From: Mayamaea pseudoterrestris
Taxonomy: Eukaryota; Bacillariophyta; Bacillariophyceae; Sellaphorales; Sellaphoraceae
Reading direction: 5' to 3'
DNA: 64,000 bases
NCBI GenBank assembly: GCA_027923505.1
Contig: BROI01000038.1
Location: 124,001-188,000 of the forward strand
Made by a program: the position numbers and the translations under genes. The notes beneath the pieces are model-generated. The model worked only from the letters and a program-made list of their open reading frames with translations. It had not been told where the DNA came from and made no database searches. This document shows positions 21,700-30,356 of this stretch, in pieces (the stretch's first letter is position 1; each line of letters opens with the position of its first letter).

Positions 21700-24600
21700 T
21701 GATGTTGGCATTATTCCTGGTGTAATTTGGGCACCTACAGGGCCTGTTGCAGGGGCGCTTGAATGTCACGGCATCTGCGGGCTGAGACTGGTGACAAGTT
21801 GTCACCAAATACATTGCCATCCCCTGAGACACCAGCCAAGCCTATCATCTTGTAGCGCAGCCGGAATAAGGATGTTGGCACCATTCTGGTGTATTTTGGG
21901 CACCTACAGGGTGTGCTGTAGGGGCTTTTGAATGTCACAGCATCTGCAGGCTGAGACTGGTGACAAGTTGTCACCAAATAAGTTGCCATCCCCTGAGACA
22001 CCAGCCAAGCTTATCATTTTATAGCGCAGCCTGAATAATGATGTTGGCACCATTCTTGTGTAAATTGGGCACCTACAGGACTTGCTGTAGGTGTGTTTGA
22101 ATGTCACGGCATCTGTGGGCTGAGACTGGTGACAAGTTGTCACCAAATACATTGCCATCCCCTGAGACACCAGCCAAGCCTACCATCTTGTAGCGCAGCC
22201 TAAACAATGATGTTGGCACCATTCTGGTGTAATTTGGGCACCTACAGGGCCTGCTGTAGGGGCGTTTGAATGTCACAGCATCTGAGGGCTGAGACTGGTG
22301 ACAAGTTGTCACCAAATACATTGCCATCTCCTGAGACACCAGCCAAGCCTACCATCTTGTAGCGCAGCCTGAACAATTTTGTTGGCACCATTCTGGTGTA
22401 ATTTGGGCACCTACAGGGCCTGCTGTAGGTGTGTCTGAATGTCATGGCATCTGTGGGCTGAGATTGGTGACAAGCTGTCACCAAATACATTGCCATCCCC
22501 TAAGACACCAGCCAAGCCTACCATCTTGTAGCGCAGCCTGAATAATGATGTTGGCACCACTCTGGTGTATTTTGGGCACCTACAGGGCCTGCTGTAGGGG
22601 CGTTTGAATGTCACGGCATCTGTGGGCTGAGACTGGTGACAAGTTGTCACCAAATACATTGCCATCTTCTGAGACACCAGCCAAGCTTACCATCTTGTAG
22701 CGCAGCTTGAATGATGATGTTGGCACCATTCTAGTGTTATTTGGGCATATAAATGGCCTGCTGTAGGGGCGGTTGAATGTCATGGCATCTGCAGGCTGAG
22801 ACTGGTGACAAGTTGTCACCAAATACATTGCCATCCCCTGAGACACCAGCCAAGCCTACCATCTTGTAGCGCAGCCTGAATAAGGATGTGTGCACCATTC
22901 TGGTGTAATTTGGGTGTATACTTGGCCTGCTCTAGGGGGTGCTTGAATGTCACGGCATCTGCGGGCTGAGACTGGTGACAAGTTGTCACCAAATACATTG
23001 CCATCCCCTGAGAAACAAGTCAAGCCTACCATCTTGTAGCGCAGCCTGAATAAGGATGTGTGCACCATTCTGGTGTAAAATGGGTGTATACTTGGCCTGC
23101 GCTAGGGGCGCTTGAATGTCACGGCATCTGCGGGCTGAGACTGGTCACAAGTTGTCACCAAAAACATTGCCATCCCCTGAGACACCAGTTAAGCCTACCA
23201 TCTTGTAGCGCAGCCTGAATAAAGATGTGTGCACCATTCTGGTGTAATATGGGTGCATACTTGGCCTGCGCTAGGGGGTGCTTGAATGTCACGGCATCTG
23301 CGGGCTGAGACTGGTGACAAGTTGTCACCAAATACATTGCCATCCCCTGAGACAGCAGTAAGGCATACCAACTTGTAGCGCAGCCTGAACAATGATGTTG
23401 GCGCCATTCTGGTGTAATTTGGGCACCTACAGGGCCTGCTGTAGGGGCGTTTGAATGTCACAGCATCTGCGGGCTGAGACTGGTGACAAGTTGTCACCAA
23501 ATACATTGCCATCCCCTGAGACACCAGCCAAGCCTATCATCTTGTAGCACTGCCTCAAAAATGATGTTGGCACCATTCTGCTGTAATTTGGGCACCTACA
23601 GGGCCTGCTGTAGGGGCGTTTGAATGTCACAGCATCTGCGGGCTGAGACTGGTGACAAGTTGTCACCAGTCACATTGCCAACCCCTGAGACACCAGCCAA
23701 GCCTATCATCTTGTAGCGCTGCCTCAAAAATGATGTTGGCACCATTCTGGTGTAATTTGGGCACCTAAAGGGCCTGCTGTAGGGGCGTTTGAATGTCACA
23801 GCATCTGCGGGCTGAGACTGGTGGCAAGTTGTCACCAAATACATTGCCATCCTCTGAGACACCAGCCAAGCTTATCATCTTGTAGCGCAGCCTGACTTAT
23901 GATGTTGGCACCATTCTAGTGTTATTTGGGTATATAAATGGCCTGCTGTAGGTGTGTTTGAATGTCACGGCATCTTTGGGCTGAGACTGGTGACAAGTTG
24001 TCACCAAATACATTGCCATCCTCTGAGACACCAGCCAAGCTTATCATCTTGTAGCGCAGCCTGACATATGATGTTGGCACCACTCTGGTGTATTTTGTGC
24101 ACCTACAGGGCCTGCTGTAGGTGTGTTTGAATGTCATGGCATCTGCGGGCTGAGACTGGTGACAAGTTGTCACCAAATACATTACCATCCCCTGAGACAC
24201 CAGCCAAGCTTATCATTTTATAGCGCAGCCTGAATAATGATGTTGGCACCATTCTTGTGTAAATTGGGCACCTACAGGACTTGCTGTAGGTGTGTTTGAA
24301 TGTCACGGCATCTTTGGGCTGAGACTGGTGACAAGTTGTCACCAGTCACATTGCCAACCCCTGAGACACCAGCCAGGCCTACCATCTTGTAGCGCAGCCT
24401 GACTAATGATGTTGGCATTATTCCTGGTGTAATTTGGGCACCTACAGGGCCTGCTGCAGGGGCGCTTGAATGTCACGGCATCTGCGGGCTGAGACTGGTG
24501 ACAAGTTGTCACCAAATACATTGCCATCCCCTGAGACACCAGCCAAGCCTATCATCTTGTAGCGCAGCCGGAATAAGGATGTTGGCACCATTCTGGTGTA

Positions 24601-26400
24601 TTTTGGGCACCTACAGGGCCTGCTGTAGGGGCTTTTGAATGTCACAGCATCTGCAGGCTGAGACTGGTGACAAGTTGTCACTAAATAAATTGCCATCCCC
24701 TGAGACACCAGCCAAGCTTATCATTTTATAGCGCAGCCTGAACAATGATGTTGGCACCATTCTTGTGTAAATTGGGCACCTACAGGACTTGCTGTAGGTG
24801 TGTTTGAATGTCACGGCATCTGTGGGCTGAGACTGGTGACAAGTTGTCACCAAATACATTGCCACCCCTTAGACACCAGCCAAGCCTACCATCTTGTAGC
24901 GCAGCCTGAACGATGATGTTGGCACCATTCTGGTGTAATTTGGGCACCTACAGGGCCTGCTGTAGGGGCATTTGAATGTCACAGCATCTGAGGGCTGAAA
25001 CTGGTGACAAGTTGTCACCAAATACATTGCCATCTCCTGAGACACCAGCCAAGCCTACCATCTTGTAGCGCAGCCTGAACAATATTGTTGGCACCATTCT
25101 GGTGTAATTTGGGCACCTACAGGGCCTGCTGTAGGTGTGTCTGAATGTCATGGCATCTGTGGGCTGAGATTGGTGACAAGCTGTCACCAAATACATTGCC
25201 ATCCCCTAAGACACCAGCCAAGCCTACCATCTTGTAGCGCAGCCTGAATAATGATGTTGGCGCCATTATGGTGTATTTTGGGCACCTACAGGCCTGCTGT
25301 AGGGGCGTTTGAATGTCACGGCATCTGTGGGCTGAGACTGGTGACAAGTTGTCACCAAATACATTGCCATCTTCTGAGACACCAGCCAAGCTTACCATCT
25401 TGTAGCGCAGCTTGAATGATGATGTTGGCACCATTCTAGTGTTATTTGGGCATATAAATGGCCTGCTGTAGGGGCGGTTGAATGTCATGGCATCTGCAGG
25501 CTGAGACTGGTGACAAGTTGTCACCAAATACATTGCCATCCCCTGAGACACCAGCCAAGCCTACCATCTTGTAGCGCAGCCTGAATAAGGATGTGTGCAT
25601 CATTCTGGTGTAAAATGGGTGTATACTTGGCCTGCGCTAGGGGCGCTTAAATGTCACGGCATCTGCGGGCCGAGACTGGTGACAAGTTGTCACCAAATAC
25701 ATTGCCATCCCCTGAGACACAAGTTAAACCTACCATCTTGTAGCGCAGCCTGAATAAGGATGTGTGCACCATTCTGGTGTAAAATGGGTGTATACTTGGC
25801 CTGCGCTAGGGGCGCTTGAATGTCACGGCATCTGCGGGCTGAGACTGGTGACAAGTTGTCACCAAATACATTGCCATCCCCTGAGACACCAGTTAAGCCT
25901 ACCATCTTGTAGCGCAGCCTGAATAAGGATGTGTGCACCATTCTGGTGTAATTTGGGTGTATACTTGGCCTGCGCTAGGGGGTGCTTGAATGTCACGGCA
26001 TCTGCGGGCTGAGACTGGTGACAAGTTGTCACCAAATACATTGCCATCCCCTGAGACAGCAGCCAGGCATACCAACTTGTAGCGCAGCCTGAACAATGAT
26101 GTTGGCGCCATTCTGGTGTAATTTGGGCACCTACAGGGCCTGCTGTAGGGGCGTTTGAATGTCACAGCATCTGCGGGCTGAGACTGGTGACAAGTTGTCA
26201 CCAAATACATTGCCATCCCCTGAGACACCAGCCAAGCCTACCATCTTGTAGCGCAGCCTGAAAAATGATGTTGGCACCATTCTGGTGTAATTTGGGCACC
26301 TACAGGGCCTGCTGTAGGGGCGTTTGAACGTCACAGCATCTGCGGGCTGAGACTGGTGGCAAGTTGTCACCAAATACATTGCCATCCTCTGAGACACCAG
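21700..26400 (+). repeat. higher-order repeat of about 2.7 kb (16 units) in the satellite array
   Basis: Unit variants repeat in the same order with an offset of about 2,705 bp: for example the units near 21.74, 21.90 and 22.24 kb match those near 24.44, 24.61 and 24.95 kb, including the rare CTACAGGACTTGCTGTAGG and the TATAAATGGCC subtype. The two blocks differ by scattered changes, so this duplication is older than the 1,398-bp one. Confidence 0.75.
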
Positions 26401-27160
26401 CCAAGCTTATCATCTTGTAGCGCAGCCTGACTTATGATGTTGGCACCACTCTGGTGTATTTTGTGCACCTACAGGGCCTGCTGTAGGTGTGTTTGAATGT
26501 CATGGCATCTGCGGGCTGAGACTGGTGACAAGTTGTCACCAAATACATTACCATCCCCTGAGACACCAGCCAAGCTTATCATTTTATAGCTCAGCCTGAA
26601 TAATGATGTTGGCACCATTCTTGTGTAAATTGGGCACCTACAGGACTTGCTGTAGGTGTGTTTGAATGTCACGGCATCTTTGGGCTGAGACTGGTGACAA
26701 GTTGTCACCAGTCACATTGCCAACCCCTGAGACACCAGCCAGGCCTACCATCTTGTAGCGCAGCCTGAATAAGGATGTTGGCACTTTTCTGGTGTGATTT
26801 GGGTGTATACTTGGCGTGTTATATGGGCAATGGAAGGACAAGGCATCTGTGGTCCGAGACTGGTGACAACTTGTCATCAATCACATTGCAGACTACAAGG
26901 ACACCTGCCAGACATACCATCTTGTAGCGCAGCCTGAAAAATGATGTTGGCGCCATTTTTGGTGTGATTTGGGTGCGTACATGGCATGGCCTATGGGCAA
27001 ATGAATGTCAAGGCGTAACGCACCGGTTATACCTGTAGAGTCACAGCGGTTATGCAGGAAACTGCGCCACCGCGCTCTCGCCCTGATCGCATTCATCGAT
27101 TCGGCAGCGACGAACATCCATACGCTTTGATCCAGCATCATAAATAACTCCAAAAGGTCA

Positions 27161-28093
27161 ATGAAGATAGCTTGTTTCATTTCATTTCTCATCATGTCGA
27201 CAACTCAAGCGTTTGTGACGCCGATGGCTCGACAGCAACTCGCATACACTTTACCACAGACGCAGCAAAATCCACCATTATCGTCGTCCGCGTCATCGCC
27301 GGAAGCATTTGTCAATGAAGACTTTGTTGATACCAAGGATGAACAAGTTGCAATAAAAGCCATATTATTTGACATTGATGGAACACTAGCAGATTCATGG
27401 AAGCTTTGCTTTGACGCAACCCAAGTTGTTTTAAACCGCAACAACGTGCCGTCCATTACCGAAGAAATATACCACCAAGGAACTCGATACTCGACACCAG
27501 AGCGACTGGCTCGACATGCCGGCTATGAGCCTGGACATGCTGACTTTGAGCGCATTGGCAATCAACTTGGAGGAGAATTCGACGAATTTTACGTCAGTTT
27601 AGTTTCGCTTGAAACGGCAAGATTCTATCCTGGCATTTTAGACATGCTGCAGAGACTACCATCGCATGTCAAGCTGGGAGCACTGACCAATGCGGCTGTC
27701 AAGTATGCGGATGCAGTGTTAAAGTGCAATTGTCCAGTGCATGCTCAGATGCAAGAAACTGGAAGGGCAAAGGTGCAAGTTGCAACTGCCACGATTGCTG
27801 CAGCAATCTTTTCTCGGTTTGGTTCCATTCATGGTGCCGACTCGGTTCCGAAACCGAAACCTGCACCGGATGGACTATGGATGGTCTGCAGAGATTTGGA
27901 GGTTGATCCAAAGCACTGCGTCTATGTGGGCGACAGTCCGACTGATGGCATGGCCGCCAAGAGCGCTGGGATGAAAGCAGTTGGAGTCACCTGGGGATCG
28001 CACAAGCAAGCAACCATGCAAGCTTCCTTTGATCACCTTTGTCAAGATGTGAATGAACTGGAAGATTACTTGCATGAGCTATTGCGAACATAG
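27161..28093 (+). CDS. HAD-superfamily hydrolase, phosphoglycolate-phosphatase-like, probably plastid
   Basis: A 310-residue single-exon protein with all four HAD motifs: DIDGTLADS from residue 71 (nucleophile and acid/base Asp), LTNA (motif II), a Lys in VPKPKPAPDG (motif III) and VGDSPTDGMAAKSAG (motif IV). Such enzymes dephosphorylate small phospho-metabolites; phosphoglycolate is the usual substrate for this subgroup, but the substrate is not visible in the sequence. The N-terminus is a hydrophobic ER-type signal followed by TQAFVTP, an ASAF-like transit motif, so I infer import into a secondary plastid. Between motifs II and III there are about 25 residues more than expected, rich in Ala and Thr; this could be a lineage insertion. 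The ATG at 27161 follows the end of the satellite array by only 140 bp. Confidence 0.85.
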   Translation: MKIACFISFLIMSTTQAFVTPMARQQLAYTLPQTQQNPPLSSSASSPEAFVNEDFVDTKDEQVAIKAILFDIDGTLADSWKLCFDATQVVLNRNNVPSITEEIYHQGTRYSTPERLARHAGYEPGHADFERIGNQLGGEFDEFYVSLVSLETARFYPGILDMLQRLPSHVKLGALTNAAVKYADAVLKCNCPVHAQMQETGRAKVQVATATIAAAIFSRFGSIHGADSVPKPKPAPDGLWMVCRDLEVDPKHCVYVGDSPTDGMAAKSAGMKAVGVTWGSHKQATMQASFDHLCQDVNELEDYLHELLRT

Positions 28094-28440
28094 TTATCTC
28101 AAAATGACGTGTACTACAAAGCCGTAACAACAATCAGAAGCTTGCATCCTCATCATTAGTTACAACAAGTCTGTACACCTCTGTAGATCAATGATTGGTT
28201 ATAAGATAGAAAACATCGGAAGTTTTTGATATTTAAGCTGCCTGCAGATCAAGCTGCCGAAAACTCATTGACGTTGCCGTAGATTCTATTGGTGTCGCTT
28301 CAATGTCTTTTCATTGGCACTGAAACGTCATTTTCGTCGTCGGAAATCGGAAGGAACCTTGCCACTCATCACTATTTGCGCTGCTTGCTTCTCCCTTATA
28401 ATCATCAGCAACCTTTACTTGCAGATAAGACAAACTCATT
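28094..28440. other. intergenic region, 347 bp
   Basis: Lies between two plus-strand genes and should contain the terminator of the phosphatase gene and the promoter of the next gene. I see no RNA gene, repeat or convincing small coding frame. Confidence 0.4.
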
Positions 28441-29697
28441 ATGCAGCAAACTAATCGAAATGCCATTCTTCTACTATGTTTTTGGCTTTCCTACGGATTC
28501 ACAGCCGCCGTTATAACGCCCGGCCACCATTTAGACCGAGTGCACGATTCAACTAGCAGCAGCAAAAGCACGACCAAGCGACACGCGGAAGGCAGCCGAG
28601 GTAGAACAAGCAACGAAAAGAGCCAAAGAAAGCCGTGGTCGTCCATGCTCACGGTCGATCCAGCTAAAATACTGTCGCATTTGGTGAATCGAGGTGGACT
28701 GGTATTGCCTCGCGATGCTGCCAAGCAGTTTGAGGTAGCTCGCCAATGCATGGCAGTGGACCAAGCTGAGCTCAATGTCTTATCAAGGGAATTGAATCTT
28801 TACAATTTTACTATTGGACTCGACTCGACTCTTCCGGCGTTACGAGTGGCAAAGGCTCAAGTCAAGTGGGATTCGTACCTTCGACCGACCCTTGACATTT
28901 TGGTGGAAGACGTCAGCGTTCAAGTAGAGTTTACGAATCTCTTGCTGACGGAAAACAACTGGAACGATATTCGAGCAGCGGGATTTCCGCCTAGCGTACT
29001 TATGGATCGTGACGGGGCTGAAAAGAGTAGTAGCAGCAGCAAGCCACCGAAAGCAGCACCAAACGAGCATTTGGACGATGCAGCCTTTGTTCGCTTCCAC
29101 AATATTGATTTGAAAGGAACCTGTACAGTTCGTGTGACAAGTCGACCACTTGGAAACAAGGAAATTGGAACCATGACGCTTGATTTTAAAGAGTTGCGTG
29201 GATTATCGAAGGAAATACAAGCACTCAGTGATCGCAATCTGCAACGAATCGGACGGGCTGGATGCTCACCTGACGAACTGAGTCGAGTCATTCAGCAGTT
29301 CTTTGATCGAAAGATACGGCTATTCATACAAAGGCGAGTGGAAGAGCTTAGCAAAGATCCAAAGGCTGCGCTACGACAGGCCGAGGATGTGGTGATTCGA
29401 GCCGGCGATAGTGTCGTCGGATACGTCAAGGATGCTGGTCTACTGAAAAGCAATGAACTACAGCAAGCAGCGACGGAACGATTGAAACATTGGGGCATTC
29501 CAAACCCAACGACGGCCTTTGCAGCCATCAAGGAGCGAGCTTTGTATGGCGTACAAAAGATTAACGTGACGGCTGTACGAGATCATGTCAATAAGGAAGC
29601 GGCGAGTGTAATAGAAAGCCTTGATCAAATGCGGGACAGTCTCAAGAATCTGGATCAACGAGAGGATGAGACAGAGTTTGTCTTTGCAGATTGGTAG
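28441..29697 (+). CDS. unknown protein with N-terminal secretory signal
   Basis: 418 residues, single exon, starting MQQTNRNAILLLCFWLSYGF, a good cleavable ER signal with a likely site near TAA. It is followed by a Ser/Lys/Arg-rich linker of about 50 residues that could be a plastid transit region, although the residue after the signal is not the usual aromatic one. The rest is soluble and mixed alpha/beta: residues ~125-165 have alternating hydrophobic beta-like strands (LRVAKAQVKWDSYLRPTLDI), and the last 150 residues are helical and charged. The beta part loosely recalls lipid-transfer or LEA-like beta-taco segments, but I do not recognise the family. No enzymatic motif is visible. Confidence 0.8.
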   Translation: MQQTNRNAILLLCFWLSYGFTAAVITPGHHLDRVHDSTSSSKSTTKRHAEGSRGRTSNEKSQRKPWSSMLTVDPAKILSHLVNRGGLVLPRDAAKQFEVARQCMAVDQAELNVLSRELNLYNFTIGLDSTLPALRVAKAQVKWDSYLRPTLDILVEDVSVQVEFTNLLLTENNWNDIRAAGFPPSVLMDRDGAEKSSSSSKPPKAAPNEHLDDAAFVRFHNIDLKGTCTVRVTSRPLGNKEIGTMTLDFKELRGLSKEIQALSDRNLQRIGRAGCSPDELSRVIQQFFDRKIRLFIQRRVEELSKDPKAALRQAEDVVIRAGDSVVGYVKDAGLLKSNELQQAATERLKHWGIPNPTTAFAAIKERALYGVQKINVTAVRDHVNKEAASVIESLDQMRDSLKNLDQREDETEFVFADW

Positions 29698-29728
29698 ATG
29701 AATTATGAATGTGTTACATAGACGTTTT

Positions 29729-30190
29729 TTACTTTTTCTTTAGCCCAGCGTCCAAAAGTAGGTCGAGATCGGCTTCCTTCTTGCTCTTTGGTTTTGGTTT
29801 CGGAGGTCCAGATTCGGTTGCAGCAGGCTTGTTCAAACCTTTAGGGTCGTTCGGATCAAAGTCTGCCAACGAATCAAAGCAAGCGACGGGGTCCAAGCCT
29901 GCATGCTTGGCGACAACATGTTCGTATAAAAGTGGTGGACGCGCATTGGCCATGAAGGTCTGTAAACATATCTTGCATTTGAACGCCTCCGCATCTTTTC
30001 TGTCATTGAAGCAGGAGATCAAGTAATGGAACGAGTCAGAAAGAGAAGAGTAATTGGTAGCAATGCTAGCAATAATTACGTACAGGCTCTTGTCTCGCGC
30101 GGCTTTTCGTTCTTCGTCTGTTTTTCCCTTGTTGGCGGCATTTCTCTCCTGCGCCTGCTTCTTCTTTTGTACATTCGATCCTTTGCCCAT
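29729..30190 (-). CDS. small zinc-binding protein of the 4F5/At2g23090-like family
   Basis: Two exons on the minus strand, 30190-30084 and 29999-29729, giving 125 residues. The basic start MGKGSNVQKKKQAQERNAAN is typical of small nuclear/cytoplasmic proteins with one C2H2-like finger. The finger is at FKCKICLQTFM...HVVAKHAG. The intron (30000-30083, GTACGT...GACAG) is 84 bp, a multiple of three with no stop, so it can be read through as 28 extra residues. I treat it as an intron because those residues would split the basic region from the finger in a way that family members lack. The C-terminus is Lys/Pro-rich. Its cellular role is unknown. It is divergent from the MAP65 gene, with about 165 bp between the starts. 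Confidence 0.8.
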   Translation of the reverse strand: MGKGSNVQKKKQAQERNAANKGKTDEERKAARDKSLYVIIASIATNYSSLSDSFHYLISCFNDRKDAEAFKCKICLQTFMANARPPLLYEHVVAKHAGLDPVACFDSLADFDPNDPKGLNKPAATESGPPKPKPKSKKEADLDLLLDAGLKKK

Positions 30191-30356
30191 TGTTAATGTC
30201 TGTGCATATACTGCTGCTTGGCCTGCTACTTAGTATGGAGGCGTCTCGGCGGCGTTTTCTATGCAAGTTCCTCCATGGTCGAGGTTCGGATGGTTCTGAC
30301 GAGTGGTTACGTCATCCCAGAAAGTCGATCCGGTATTCAGTTCGCCGCGCGCCTGC

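Larger units (their letters stand above)
15443..27017 (+). repeat. 169-bp satellite array (about 68 units)
   Basis: A head-to-tail array with a unit of 169 bp, counted on a consensus beginning GCCTACCATCTTGTAGCGCA. Each unit holds three inverted repeats: CACCA-TTC-TGGTG, CCTACAG-GGCCTG-CTGTAGG (for example 16089-16108) and the perfect palindrome TGGTGACAAGTTGTCACCA (for example 15806-15824). Several unit subtypes occur: a common type with GGGCACCTACAGGGCCTG, one with GGGTGTATACTTGGCCTGCG and one with GGGCATATAAATGGCCTGC. Units in the middle are very alike, while those at both edges are diverged, as expected when homogenisation works mainly inside an array. The unit is close to nucleosome size. 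Because 169 is not a multiple of three, the repeated ~88-residue minus-strand frames shift frame from unit to unit and look non-coding. Confidence 0.97.

Noticed and set aside
15368-26880. Dozens of ~88-residue minus-strand frames beginning MSQGMAMYLVTTCHQ
   Set aside because: They are the satellite unit translated again and again. The unit length (169) shifts the frame at each copy, neighbouring frames overlap by ~98 bp, and the residues follow the DNA repeat. No promoter, targeting signal or domain is seen.
15443-27017. CRISPR-like array of palindromic repeats
   Set aside because: The whole 169-bp unit is repeated with no unique spacers, and the DNA is eukaryotic nuclear.
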